This document shows positions 26,079 through 34,712 of a stretch of 64,000 nt of DNA, piece after piece. Both the position numbers and the translations under genes were made by a program. This DNA comes from Alphaproteobacteria bacterium. Lineage in GTDB: Bacteria > Pseudomonadota > Alphaproteobacteria > Rhodobacterales > Rhodobacteraceae. The stretch spans positions 32,179 through 96,178 of the forward strand of contig JAJRPO010000058.1 in assembly GCA_024280735.1 (NCBI GenBank), written 5' to 3'. Each line of letters starts with the position of its first letter. The stretch's first letter is position 1. Below the pieces are notes generated by a model. The model saw nothing but the letters and a program-made list of their open reading frames with translations, was not told the origin of the DNA and searched no databases.

Positions 26079-28127
26079 ATGAAATCAATGCTATACTCAA
26101 GTGTCGCATTTTTGGCGCTGGCCGGAGGAGCATCTGCTGCTTCTTGCCCTGCTGTCACAGTGGGCGACATGATGGGCGTCGGCGCTGGCGCATACCCACA
26201 ACAATATGAATTGGCAGAAATCCAATCTATGGGCAATTGCACCATAGAATTTTCTGCGAATCCTGACATTGCGGCGATGAATGGCCGCATTCAAGGCAAC
26301 CCAAGCCTGCCGCCATTGGCTGATCGCCTTCCGAGCGAGCCGCTGGTTGTGGCCCCTTACGACAAAATCGGCGCTTACGGCGGCACCTTGGATATTATGT
26401 CCAACGCAACCGAGGCCGGCACATCTGACATGATGTCCATTCGCCACGTAAACCTTGTGCGTTATTCCGATGACCTGCAAACCATCGTGCCTAATGTTGC
26501 CAAAAGCTGGGAATGGAACGACGATTTCACACAGCTGACATTCCATCTGCGTAAAGGCCACAAATGGTCTGACGGCGAACCTTTTGGTGCGCGTGACGTG
26601 AAATTCTGGTACGATAATCTGGCGACTGACAAAGTTATCCGTGAAAAGCCCAAAGATTATGTGCTGGTTGGCGGCGAGGAAATGAACCTCGTTGTTGTGG
26701 ATGAGCAAACAATCCAGTTCAATCTGCCGTCCCCTAAACCGGGTCTGTTGTCACATTTTGCCAACCACTATGCGCAAGGCTTTCAGCCAATGCACCTGCT
26801 GGGTCAGTATCATCCGGACGTTGTTGGTACCGAAAAAGCCGACGCAAATGCCAAGGCTATCGGATTTGATACCGGTTACGACGTGATCAAAGCCTATTGG
26901 GGTTCTTCTGACTGGATGGACACACCGACACCTATGTTGGCAGCTCCTGAAAAAGTTGCGGGCATGCCTTTTGCGGCTCACCCAACACTGGAAAGCCACA
27001 TCGTGATTTCAGAAACTACGGAAGGGCGCCACTTTGTTGCCAACCCGTATTTCTTCATGGTGGATACAGCCGGCAACCAACTGCCCTACATCAGCGAGCA
27101 AGACGAAGTCTTCGTTTCTGAAACCGAAGTTCGGTTGCTGAAAATGGTCAATGCCGAAGTCGATTATAAGACCCAGGCGCTGAACCTTGATGATGTGCCT
27201 TTGCTGCTGGAAAATCAGGAGAAAAGCAACTTCTCGATTGATATTAAACCACAGATCCGTACTGGTACGTTCTCTTTCAACGTTACTTCTGACGATCTGG
27301 GCAAACGTGAGGCCTTTGGTAACCTGAAGTTCCGCCAAGCGATGTCTGTATCAATCAATCGTGCTGAACTGAACGAAGTTGCGTTCTTTGGTCTGGGGAC
27401 ACCGACACAATACGTGCCGTTCTCACCTGCACCGTCTTTCTCTACTCCTGAGATGGCAAACCATTACGCGCAGTATGACCCTGAACTGTCCAAGAAATTG
27501 CTCGATGAAATCGGCATGGTGGACACAGATGGCGACGGCATGCGTGAATTGCCAAATGGCGATACGCTGGTTCTGAACCTGCAATTCGCAACCCAAGGCA
27601 TCTCGGCCAAATTGGTTGAGCTGGTTGGTCAATCCTGGAAAGACGTGGGTGTTAACACTACCGTTAAAGAGGTAACAACCGACGAGTACCGTTCAGCACA
27701 ATCAGCTAACAAGCTGGATGTGACCATGTACGCAAAAGGCCAACCGCTGGCGGTTATCCTTGGTAACTCCGAGCTGTTCACGCCACCGTTCGAGAACTAT
27801 TTTGGTCAGCGCACAGCGATGCTTTGGTCCGAGTATATCGACACAAACGGTTCTGCCGGTGTAAAACCACCAGCATGGGTTGATGAAATGGGCGAAGACA
27901 TTGCCGCATTCCAAGGCGCCATTGGCGGTTCGGATGAAGCAAATCGTCTGGGTGCAAAACTGGTTCAAGCCATGGTCGACAACCTGTTGTTCATCGGTAC
28001 AGTTAAAGCGGCTGCACCGGTTTACCACTCTAACAAGTTGATCAACTTCCCAGAGTTCAAAACCGCGTCTTATTCCTACTACTGGTCCTATCCTTACCGG
28101 GGTCCACAGTGGTCACTGGAAGAATAA
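26079..28127 (+). CDS. ABC transporter substrate-binding protein (peptide/oligopeptide family 5)
   Basis: A 682-residue periplasmic binding protein of SBP family 5 with a signal peptide (SVAFLALAGGASA). Conserved features include WEWNDDFTQLTFHLRKGHKWSDGEPFGARDV split over 165-200, FRQAMSVSINRAEL, and a DTDGDGMREL loop that looks like a calcium-type turn. It is longer than DppA/OppA, as in the long (about 600-700) branch often found with this permease type. It delivers a peptide or other oligomer to the permeases encoded next. GGAGAGG precedes the ATG. A strong hairpin follows before the permease genes. Confidence 0.9.
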   Translation: MKSMLYSSVAFLALAGGASAASCPAVTVGDMMGVGAGAYPQQYELAEIQSMGNCTIEFSANPDIAAMNGRIQGNPSLPPLADRLPSEPLVVAPYDKIGAYGGTLDIMSNATEAGTSDMMSIRHVNLVRYSDDLQTIVPNVAKSWEWNDDFTQLTFHLRKGHKWSDGEPFGARDVKFWYDNLATDKVIREKPKDYVLVGGEEMNLVVVDEQTIQFNLPSPKPGLLSHFANHYAQGFQPMHLLGQYHPDVVGTEKADANAKAIGFDTGYDVIKAYWGSSDWMDTPTPMLAAPEKVAGMPFAAHPTLESHIVISETTEGRHFVANPYFFMVDTAGNQLPYISEQDEVFVSETEVRLLKMVNAEVDYKTQALNLDDVPLLLENQEKSNFSIDIKPQIRTGTFSFNVTSDDLGKREAFGNLKFRQAMSVSINRAELNEVAFFGLGTPTQYVPFSPAPSFSTPEMANHYAQYDPELSKKLLDEIGMVDTDGDGMRELPNGDTLVLNLQFATQGISAKLVELVGQSWKDVGVNTTVKEVTTDEYRSAQSANKLDVTMYAKGQPLAVILGNSELFTPPFENYFGQRTAMLWSEYIDTNGSAGVKPPAWVDEMGEDIAAFQGAIGGSDEANRLGAKLVQAMVDNLLFIGTVKAAAPVYHSNKLINFPEFKTASYSYYWSYPYRGPQWSLEE

Positions 28128-28150
28128 GTCACGCAATGTGATCTGAATTT

Positions 28151-28177
28151 GCTGCGGGCGGCCTGTCCGCCCGCAGC
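28151..28177 (+). terminator. hairpin between binding-protein and permease genes
   Basis: GCTGCGGGCGG (28151-28161) and CCGCCCGCAGC (28167-28177) form a perfect 11-bp stem with a 5-base loop, followed by ACAAAAATA rather than a T tract. It lies 24 bases after the binding-protein stop. It probably stabilises the upstream mRNA or partly terminates, so that the binding protein is made in excess. Confidence 0.6.
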
Positions 28178-28231
28178 ACAAAAATAGGCCAAAAAGGCCA
28201 GCCAGTAATCGCGGGGAGCGACGACAAACCC

Positions 28232-29236
28232 ATGTTTCTATTCTCTAAATTTGTAGCAATCCGTGCGATGCTCGCCATCCTGACACTGATCTTGGTGTCG
28301 TTTATCGTATTTTCTTTGATGGAAATGGTCCCCGGTGATTGCGCCGAGCGCTACATTGCCTTCAAAGCCTCTCAAGGGTCGGTGATTACCGCCGCAGATG
28401 TTGATGCTGAACGCGTCCGTCTCGGTCTGAACCGTCCTTATATCGTTCGCTGGGTCGAATGGATCGGCAACGCTTTTCAGGGTGAATTTGGCGACAGTTG
28501 CATTCAACGCTTGAACATTAGCCAGCTGCTCGGGCAGAAATTCTGGCTCAGCCTTGGTCTGTGTCTTGCATCCTTGGTTCTGGCCTATGCCATCGCCATT
28601 CCGGTTGGGATTCTGGCCGCCACGTCCAAAAACGCAGTGTTGAACAACAGCCTACGTCTGGTCAGCTACCTCGGCCTGGCACTGCCAAACTTCCTGCTTG
28701 CACTGATGATTATGTTGTTCTCGACGGTGATGTTCGGCGACAGTTTGACGGGACTATTCTCGAAAGAAATGAGGGACGCCGCTTGGAGTTATGAGAGGGT
28801 GATGGATTTCCTTGGCCATGCTTGGCTGCCGATTTTCATCCTTGGTTGGTCTGCAACCGCCTTCGCCATCCAAACTGTGCGCGCGCTTATGTCTGACGAA
28901 GTTGGCAAACTATACGTGACAGCCGCGGAGGCCCGCGGGGTTTCAGGCCGGCGATTGCTCATGCGTTATCCGGCGCGTCACGCGCTTAGTCCAATCATCA
29001 ATTCGTTGGGTTTTGACCTTAACCGCATCTTTAACGAATTGCCGGTTGTGGCGTTGATCTTGACACTAACAGAGGCGGGTTCCTTGCTAATCGAGGCGCT
29101 GGCGCGCTCCAATGACCAGCAACTTGCCGGCGCAATTATCTTTATGCTGACCGCCAGTATTGTGACGATTAACTTCCTTACGGATATTATTCTGGCACTC
29201 ACCGACCCACGCGTTCGCCGCAGCATTGTAGGATAA
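28232..29236 (+). CDS. ABC transporter permease (DppB/OppB family)
   Basis: A 334-residue inner-membrane permease with six predicted helices. The N-terminal segment LILVSFIVFSLMEMVPGDCAERYIA is typical of OppB/DppB, and an EAA-like loop (AAEARGVSGRRLLMRYPARHAL) contacts the ATPase. It pairs with the next permease to form the channel. It is the second gene of the five-gene operon. Confidence 0.9.
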   Translation: MFLFSKFVAIRAMLAILTLILVSFIVFSLMEMVPGDCAERYIAFKASQGSVITAADVDAERVRLGLNRPYIVRWVEWIGNAFQGEFGDSCIQRLNISQLLGQKFWLSLGLCLASLVLAYAIAIPVGILAATSKNAVLNNSLRLVSYLGLALPNFLLALMIMLFSTVMFGDSLTGLFSKEMRDAAWSYERVMDFLGHAWLPIFILGWSATAFAIQTVRALMSDEVGKLYVTAAEARGVSGRRLLMRYPARHALSPIINSLGFDLNRIFNELPVVALILTLTEAGSLLIEALARSNDQQLAGAIIFMLTASIVTINFLTDIILALTDPRVRRSIVG

Positions 29237-29241
29237 CAGAC

Positions 29242-30423
29242 ATGACTGATACAGCAAACGTCGACCAAAAGTTAAAAGAGGCCTATTTTACGGCCTCCCA
29301 AGGGCAACTTATCTGGCAGCGGTTTAAGCGCAATAAATCTGCACTGGCGGGGGCATGGATATTAATAATCCTGATCCTATCCGGTATATTTGCACCTTTC
29401 CTCACACCCTATGATGCGACGATTTCGGGGCGGGACAAAGACTATTTGAACGGTGCGCCGCAAATCCCAAGCTTTTGTGACAGCAATGGCTGCTCAATGC
29501 GCCCATTCGTTTATACGCAATCCCGCAGCCGATCGATCAAAACCAACTTTCGCTGGGTGACCGAAACCGATGACAGCCTAGAGGGCCGTCGTTACGTGGA
29601 GTTCTTTGTCAAAGGTGCGAAATACAGTCATCTGTCTTTCAACATTAATCTGCCCGGTGAGGCGCTGGATTTCAAAATTCCGGGTTTTACCTTTGAAACC
29701 CACCTGTTTGGCACAGACAAAGGCATGATCCATATCTTTGGCACGGATTCCACCGGCAAAGACATCTACTCAAGGACGCTGGCTGCGATCAACACCTCTA
29801 TGGCTGTGGGGACCATTGGCGTTTTCATTGCCTTTGTGATGGCTTTGGCCATCGGCGGTGTCGCGGGGTATTATGGCGGCTGGATAGATTCAGCCTTGCA
29901 GATGATCACCGACACGGTGCGAACGATCCCGAGTATTCCGCTGTTCATGGCGCTGGCTGCGTTCATTCCCGATACGTGGAGTGCCGAGGCCAGATTCATG
30001 TTCATCTCGATGGTATTGGGGCTGATTGGTTGGCCCACATTGGCGCGGCGCATACGGACCCACCTGCTCACGGAACGAAATCAGGAATATGTTCTGGCGG
30101 CACAGCTCTGCGGAGCCTCCCCTGCCCACGTTATCAAGCGGCATCTGTTGCCCAGCTTTACCAGTTACATCATCGTCGATCTGGTGATTTCATTCCCTTA
30201 TATGGTGCTGTCTGAAACGGCCTTGTCGTTTATCGGCTTGGGGTTGAAAGACCCCGTTAACTCGCTCGGGGTGATGTTGCAAAACGTCACGTCGGCGGAT
30301 GTGCTGCTGAACTACCAATGGTATTTCATTCCAGTCATCTTCTTTATTGTACTTGTGTTGGCTTTTGTGTTCGTCGGTGACGGATTACGAGACGCGGCTG
30401 ACCCTTATTCGGATTCTCACTAA
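29242..30423 (+). CDS. ABC transporter permease (DppC/OppC family)
   Basis: A 393-residue permease, longer than typical DppC (about 300). The extra length is a periplasmic insert of roughly 100 residues after the first helix (about 60-160; ISGRDKDYLNGAPQIPSFCD onward), as in some long OppC proteins. The FGTDSTGKDIYSRTL motif and EAA loop (AAQLCGASPAHVIKRHLLPS) are present. Its TAA overlaps the next ATG by one base (TAATG). Confidence 0.9.
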   Translation: MTDTANVDQKLKEAYFTASQGQLIWQRFKRNKSALAGAWILIILILSGIFAPFLTPYDATISGRDKDYLNGAPQIPSFCDSNGCSMRPFVYTQSRSRSIKTNFRWVTETDDSLEGRRYVEFFVKGAKYSHLSFNINLPGEALDFKIPGFTFETHLFGTDKGMIHIFGTDSTGKDIYSRTLAAINTSMAVGTIGVFIAFVMALAIGGVAGYYGGWIDSALQMITDTVRTIPSIPLFMALAAFIPDTWSAEARFMFISMVLGLIGWPTLARRIRTHLLTERNQEYVLAAQLCGASPAHVIKRHLLPSFTSYIIVDLVISFPYMVLSETALSFIGLGLKDPVNSLGVMLQNVTSADVLLNYQWYFIPVIFFIVLVLAFVFVGDGLRDAADPYSDSH

Positions 30424-31421
30424 TGGCGCGCCTTCTTGATGTAGAAAACCTGACCCTCCAGTTCGATACGGACGAGGGTCGGATCACCGCAGTTGACGAT
30501 GTTTCTTTCACGCTGGAGGCGGGGGAGGTCATGGGTCTTGTGGGCGAGAGCGGTTCGGGGAAATCGGTGACTGCCAAGTCTGTGATGAAATTGAACCCCT
30601 CAAATGCCCATTACGGCGAGAAAACCAAGATCAAGTTGCATCTTGAGGATGGTACAGTCGACATCATGTCACTGAAGAAACCCAAAGAGCTGCAAGTAAT
30701 ACGCGGCGGGGCCATTTCACTGATCTTTCAGGAGCCGATGGCCAGTTTTGCGCCTGCGATTACAATTGGTGACCAGATGGTGGAACAGTTGATGATCCAC
30801 ACATCCATGAACGCCAAGCAAAGCAAAGAACTGTCGATTGAAATGCTGGACCGTGTGGGTATTTCCGATCCGAGCAGCCGTTTCAAACAATATGCGTTTG
30901 AGCTGTCGGGTGGCATGCGTCAACGGGCGATGATTGCCATGGCCTTGTCGACCAAGCCGAAATTGCTGATTGCAGACGAACCTACAACCGCGCTGGATGT
31001 GACAATTCAGGCGCAGGTGATTGACCTAATGAAAGATCTTGTGACCGAGTTTGGCATGGGTATTGTTTTTATTACCCACGATCTGGGCGTGATCGCCCAA
31101 ACTGCCGATACGGTGGCGGTGATGTATCTGGGGCGTATCATTGAAAAAGGCAAGGTGCGCGATGTGATCCGCAATCCGGCGCATCCCTATACCCGTGGTT
31201 TGCTGGCGGCGCTGCCGTCGCTCGATGACCTCGACACGCCCTTGCAGGCGATCCCTGGCGACATTCCGTCACCGCTGGAACGGCCGGCTGGTTGTGTGTT
31301 CAACACCCGCTGCACGGAGAAGGTTGGTGATATTTGCATGGCGCAAATACCGGATTTCTTTAACGTCTCTGACGGGCATTCCGCCGCCTGCCATCTGCAC
31401 AATAAGGGAGCAGCCTCATGA
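30423..31421 (+). CDS. ABC transporter ATP-binding protein (OppD/DppD family)
   Basis: A 332-residue ATPase with Walker A GESGSGKS, signature LSGGMRQR, Walker B LLIADEPT and H-loop ITHD. The C-terminal OppD extension with the cysteine-containing CVFNTRCTEKVGDIC region, which binds an iron-sulfur cluster in some members, is present. It starts inside the previous stop and overlaps the next gene by four bases (ATGA), so translation is coupled. Confidence 0.93.
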   Translation: MARLLDVENLTLQFDTDEGRITAVDDVSFTLEAGEVMGLVGESGSGKSVTAKSVMKLNPSNAHYGEKTKIKLHLEDGTVDIMSLKKPKELQVIRGGAISLIFQEPMASFAPAITIGDQMVEQLMIHTSMNAKQSKELSIEMLDRVGISDPSSRFKQYAFELSGGMRQRAMIAMALSTKPKLLIADEPTTALDVTIQAQVIDLMKDLVTEFGMGIVFITHDLGVIAQTADTVAVMYLGRIIEKGKVRDVIRNPAHPYTRGLLAALPSLDDLDTPLQAIPGDIPSPLERPAGCVFNTRCTEKVGDICMAQIPDFFNVSDGHSAACHLHNKGAAS

Positions 31422-32416
31422 GCAGCGATATCCTGATCAAAGCCCGCGACCTGTCTGTGCATTATCCGCTGTCTGGTGGCGGCCTGTTTGGCCCCAAACC
31501 GGTGGTGAAGGCCACCGAAGGTGTCAACATCGACATCGAAAAGGGCAGCTTTTTCGGGCTGGTTGGTGAATCCGGTTCCGGCAAAACCACCCTTGGCCGT
31601 GCGCTTCTTAAGGCCGCGCCAATCACCCGCGGCACGATTGAATATAACGACGGCGAGGCGGCTTATGATGTCTCTAAACTGGATGCTAAACAGCTAAAGG
31701 ATTACCGTTCGCGCAGCCAGTTGATCTTTCAGGACCCCTATGCGGCCCTGTCCCCGCGGATGACCGTGCGCGATATTATTGCCGAGCCGCTGGAAGTGAT
31801 GGGCTTGACCTCATCGCGCGAAGAAACCGATGAACGTGTGCGGGAAATAGCGCAGAAATGCCGCCTGAACCTCGAGCACCTGCGCCGTTTTCCACATGCG
31901 TTTTCCGGGGGGCAGCGGCAGCGCATATCAATTGCCCGCGCGCTGGTTTCACGGCCACAATTTGTGGTGGCTGACGAATCAGTGGCGGCACTGGATGTGT
32001 CTATTCAAGCGGATGTGCTGAACCTGTTGAAAGAAATTCAACAGGAAATGGGCGTGACCTTCCTGTTTATCAGCCACGACCTGTCGGTTGTTGCCCATGT
32101 GTGCGACCACATCGCGGTGATGTACCTTGGCCGCCTTGTGGAAACTGCACCAACCCGCGAGCTGTTTGCCGCACCGCGCCATCCCTATACCAAGGCGCTG
32201 TTGTCTGCGATCCCGTCACTGGACCCAGATGATCGGGGCAAGGCGCAAAAACTGGAGGGCGAGATTCCGTCACCCACCAACCCGCCTCCGGGCTGTAAAT
32301 TCCAGACCCGTTGCCCGAATGCCATCGACAAATGCCGCGTGGATGAGCCGATGCTGGAGCATTCCAGCACGGGCCACGAGGTTGCTTGCCACCGTTGGGA
32401 AGAGTTGATGGATTAA
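31418..32416 (+). CDS. ABC transporter ATP-binding protein (OppF/DppF family)
   Basis: A 332-residue ATPase with Walker A GESGSGKTT, signature FSGGQRQR and Walker B VVADESVAALD, where the usual DEPT is DES, a common OppF variant. The C-terminal cysteine region CKFQTRCPNAIDKC matches OppF. It is the last gene of the operon; a hairpin repeat follows six bases after the stop. Confidence 0.93.
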   Translation: MSSDILIKARDLSVHYPLSGGGLFGPKPVVKATEGVNIDIEKGSFFGLVGESGSGKTTLGRALLKAAPITRGTIEYNDGEAAYDVSKLDAKQLKDYRSRSQLIFQDPYAALSPRMTVRDIIAEPLEVMGLTSSREETDERVREIAQKCRLNLEHLRRFPHAFSGGQRQRISIARALVSRPQFVVADESVAALDVSIQADVLNLLKEIQQEMGVTFLFISHDLSVVAHVCDHIAVMYLGRLVETAPTRELFAAPRHPYTKALLSAIPSLDPDDRGKAQKLEGEIPSPTNPPPGCKFQTRCPNAIDKCRVDEPMLEHSSTGHEVACHRWEELMD

Positions 32417-32421
32417 CGCGT

Positions 32422-32443
32422 GGTGGGTTGGCGCCCACCCTAC
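32422..32443. repeat. GTAGGGTGGG hairpin repeat, half copy
   Basis: This 22-base unit (minus-strand edge GTAGGGTGGGCG) matches the half-arms at 12927-12979 and 54129-54150. It has a small internal stem GTGGG/CCCAC. On the minus strand its TAG (32440-32442) is the stop codon of the sulfatase-superfamily gene. It lies between that gene and the convergent oppF-like gene and may terminate both. Confidence 0.75.
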
Positions 32444-33978
32444 GGCTTGAAACCAAACGCCCCGTTTGAGGTGATTTTTACACCTGAGTAGGTGCTTTCT
32501 GCATTTGCCATCCGGTGGCTGAGCAATTTGCGTGTTAGGCGTAAAAGCGTTGCAGCATGTGCCGGATCACCCGCCAAATCTGTCAATTCAAACGGGTCTT
32601 CCACTACGTCGAACAACAAGGGTGCCAGATCACCGTTGAAATGCACCAGCTTGAAGCGTTCTTCGCGCAGTATGGCTAGATTGGCTTCGTTTTGATCTAC
32701 TTCGGTGGCCTCTTGCCATTTGGTTCGGTGATTAGGCTCGCTAAAATCCAGCTCCATATGAACACAATCACGCCAATCCGGGGGGGTATCCCCGCAAAGG
32801 AAAGGGCGCAGAGAATGGCCGTCCAGCCCAGCTGGGGCATCCTGCCCAATCAAGTCCAGAAGAGTAGGCATAAGATCGATGGATTCACTAAAGGCCTCGA
32901 TTGTGCTACCATGTTGCTCTGCTTGCGCTGGGTCGCGAATAATCAGAGGCACGCGGTAAGCCGGATCATAGGGATTTTGTTTACCCCACATGTGGTGATC
33001 GCCAAGCATTTCACCGTGGTCTGCCGTCAGCACAATCACCGTATCGTCGTATTGGCCGCTGTCTTTCAGGAGGTTTATCAGGCGCCCAATATGTGTGTCG
33101 ACCTCTGCCGCCAAACCCAGATAAATCGCCCGTAACTGTTGCACATCTTCGTTGCTGTCCGGGTCAAGTCTGCCACAGCCCCGTACAATTGCATTCATAT
33201 CGGGCGATTTTTGTGCGGCGTCCATAAAGGGATGGACTTTTGCTTCTTGCGCGCGGGTTTGCATCCGCTCTGGCAAGGGCAGCGTCGCCGGATCAACCAG
33301 CGTATTATAGGGAGCGGGGGCAACCAACGGTGGGTGCGGGCGCAGGTAGGTTACCAGCGCAAACCAATCCTGATCGACCCGTACCGACAGGTCGCGCAGA
33401 ACTGCGTCGGTCATAAAGGCGGTGTCGCTATCCTCGGCACGATAAAAAGGCGGGTCATCGGGGCGCGCTGGTCTGCTGCCATCAGGCGAGATGGAATCGT
33501 AGAAATGCGCATAGTCGGGCAGGGTGTACCCCTTTGCCTTTAGATGGGCGCGCCACGGGTAGGCTTCGCCAAAGCGCATTTCCAACATCTCTGTCAGGCC
33601 GGGCAAAACCCGCTCCTCTGATTTCAGGTCAGGGTCTTTAGGATGCCGCGTGCGCGGATCGATGCTGGTATCGGAATAGCCAAACAGCATCGGATTAAAA
33701 CCTGATTTACGCAGCTCGCGGGCAATGTTGGGGATGTGATCTGCCAGCGGCGTGCCGTTGCGGACTGACCGGTGGTTCATTGCATAACGCCCGGTCAGCA
33801 GACTGGCGCGCGATGGTCCGCAAGGGTTGGTCACGGAGTAATGCTGGGTGAAGGTCACAGCATCTTGGCGCAGGGCGGCAATGTTGGGCATTGGCGTATG
33901 TTTAGCCAAGGCCCCGACGATACAATCGGCCCTGAGTTGATCGATAACGATGAAGAGGATTTTGCGGTGTTGCGGCAT
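32440..33978 (-). CDS. sulfatase-superfamily hydrolase (phosphonate monoester hydrolase-like)
   Basis: A 512-residue cytoplasmic hydrolase with the formylglycine motif C53-G-P-S-R57 (TNPCGPSRASLLTGRYA), an N-terminal metal site VIDQLR (D13) and ADHGEMLGDHHMWGK. The CGPSR core and overall layout resemble phosphonate monoester hydrolases/promiscuous phosphodiesterases as well as sulfatases. The start is uncertain: MPQHRKILF (33978) fits the family, while an ATG nine codons upstream lacks a ribosome site. It is convergent with the peptide ABC operon, so a shared pathway is only a possibility. Confidence 0.8.
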   Translation of the reverse strand: MPQHRKILFIVIDQLRADCIVGALAKHTPMPNIAALRQDAVTFTQHYSVTNPCGPSRASLLTGRYAMNHRSVRNGTPLADHIPNIARELRKSGFNPMLFGYSDTSIDPRTRHPKDPDLKSEERVLPGLTEMLEMRFGEAYPWRAHLKAKGYTLPDYAHFYDSISPDGSRPARPDDPPFYRAEDSDTAFMTDAVLRDLSVRVDQDWFALVTYLRPHPPLVAPAPYNTLVDPATLPLPERMQTRAQEAKVHPFMDAAQKSPDMNAIVRGCGRLDPDSNEDVQQLRAIYLGLAAEVDTHIGRLINLLKDSGQYDDTVIVLTADHGEMLGDHHMWGKQNPYDPAYRVPLIIRDPAQAEQHGSTIEAFSESIDLMPTLLDLIGQDAPAGLDGHSLRPFLCGDTPPDWRDCVHMELDFSEPNHRTKWQEATEVDQNEANLAILREERFKLVHFNGDLAPLLFDVVEDPFELTDLAGDPAHAATLLRLTRKLLSHRMANAESTYSGVKITSNGAFGFKP

Positions 33979-34083
33979 GATCTGGCCCCAAAAAAGTGAC
34001 TCCATTCAACAGGAGAACACCGCTACAAAATGATTTAGCGGGTAGGATGTCAATGCTGAATCTTTGTTGATTGAATGATTTTT

Positions 34084-34566
34084 TTACCCGGTTTCGCCGT
34101 CAATGTTGATTGGCAACGGGCGTTGTTCTTCGATCGCTTCCATGGCGAAATAGGAGGTGACGGAATCAAGCTCCACTTCGGCAATCAGGCGCTGATAAAC
34201 CAAGTCATAACTCTTCATGTCCTCGGTGATGACCTTAAGCATGTAATCGTAATCGCCACCAATGCGGTAAAAATCGATGACTTCGGGGATGCTGGACACA
34301 TGTTTGCGAAACCCCTCCAGCCAGGCGGCGGAATGGTGCCGTGTGCGCAGCATGACAAATACCACCATGCCCAAGCCCAGCTTTTCACGGTCCAGTGCAA
34401 CGGTCTGGCCGGTAATTATCCCTTGCTTTTTCAGGTTTTGCACGCGACTCCAGCAGGCATTGATCGAGAGATGCACCTGCTCTGCCAATTGGCGTTGTGA
34501 CAAGGTTCCGTCCAATTGCATGGCCCGCAGTATTTTTTTGGTAATTTTGTCCAAAATTAACCTCAT
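34084..34566 (-). CDS. Lrp/AsnC family transcriptional regulator
   Basis: A 160-residue Lrp-type regulator: helix-turn-helix in DKITKKILRAMQLDGTLSQRQLAEQVHLSINACWSR (split across residues 6-41) and a RAM domain with the GGDYDYMLKVI motif of amino-acid-responsive Lrp proteins. It is divergent from the class V aminotransferase with a 146-base gap holding palindromes, so it probably controls that gene and itself. Confidence 0.9.
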   Translation of the reverse strand: MRLILDKITKKILRAMQLDGTLSQRQLAEQVHLSINACWSRVQNLKKQGIITGQTVALDREKLGLGMVVFVMLRTRHHSAAWLEGFRKHVSSIPEVIDFYRIGGDYDYMLKVITEDMKSYDLVYQRLIAEVELDSVTSYFAMEAIEEQRPLPINIDGETG

Positions 34567-34567
34567 A

Positions 34568-34676
34568 TGGGAAATAATCCCAAATAAATTCAGCAACTGA
34601 TAATTTTGTACGGAATAACTTGCAAGTCAAGGGGTGAAAATTAATACAGCAGATGAAAAGGCCGTCAACCTAGGTT
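34568..34676. promoter_or_regulatory. divergent promoter/operator region, Lrp and aminotransferase
   Basis: TGGGA-AATAA-TCCCA (34568-34582), immediately upstream of the Lrp start, and AACCTAGGTT (34667-34676), near the aminotransferase start, are perfect palindromes in an AT-rich gap. They are candidate regulator sites; neither is proven. Confidence 0.4.
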
Positions 34677-34712
34677 AAAGGCGCGGTCACAACCAATTAA
34701 ACGAGGCGCGTC

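Noticed and set aside
32440..33978. Peptide ABC operon plus sulfatase-like gene as one sulfated-compound uptake pathway
   Set aside because: The genes are convergent and separated by a repeat that can terminate both; no shared promoter or regulator is seen.
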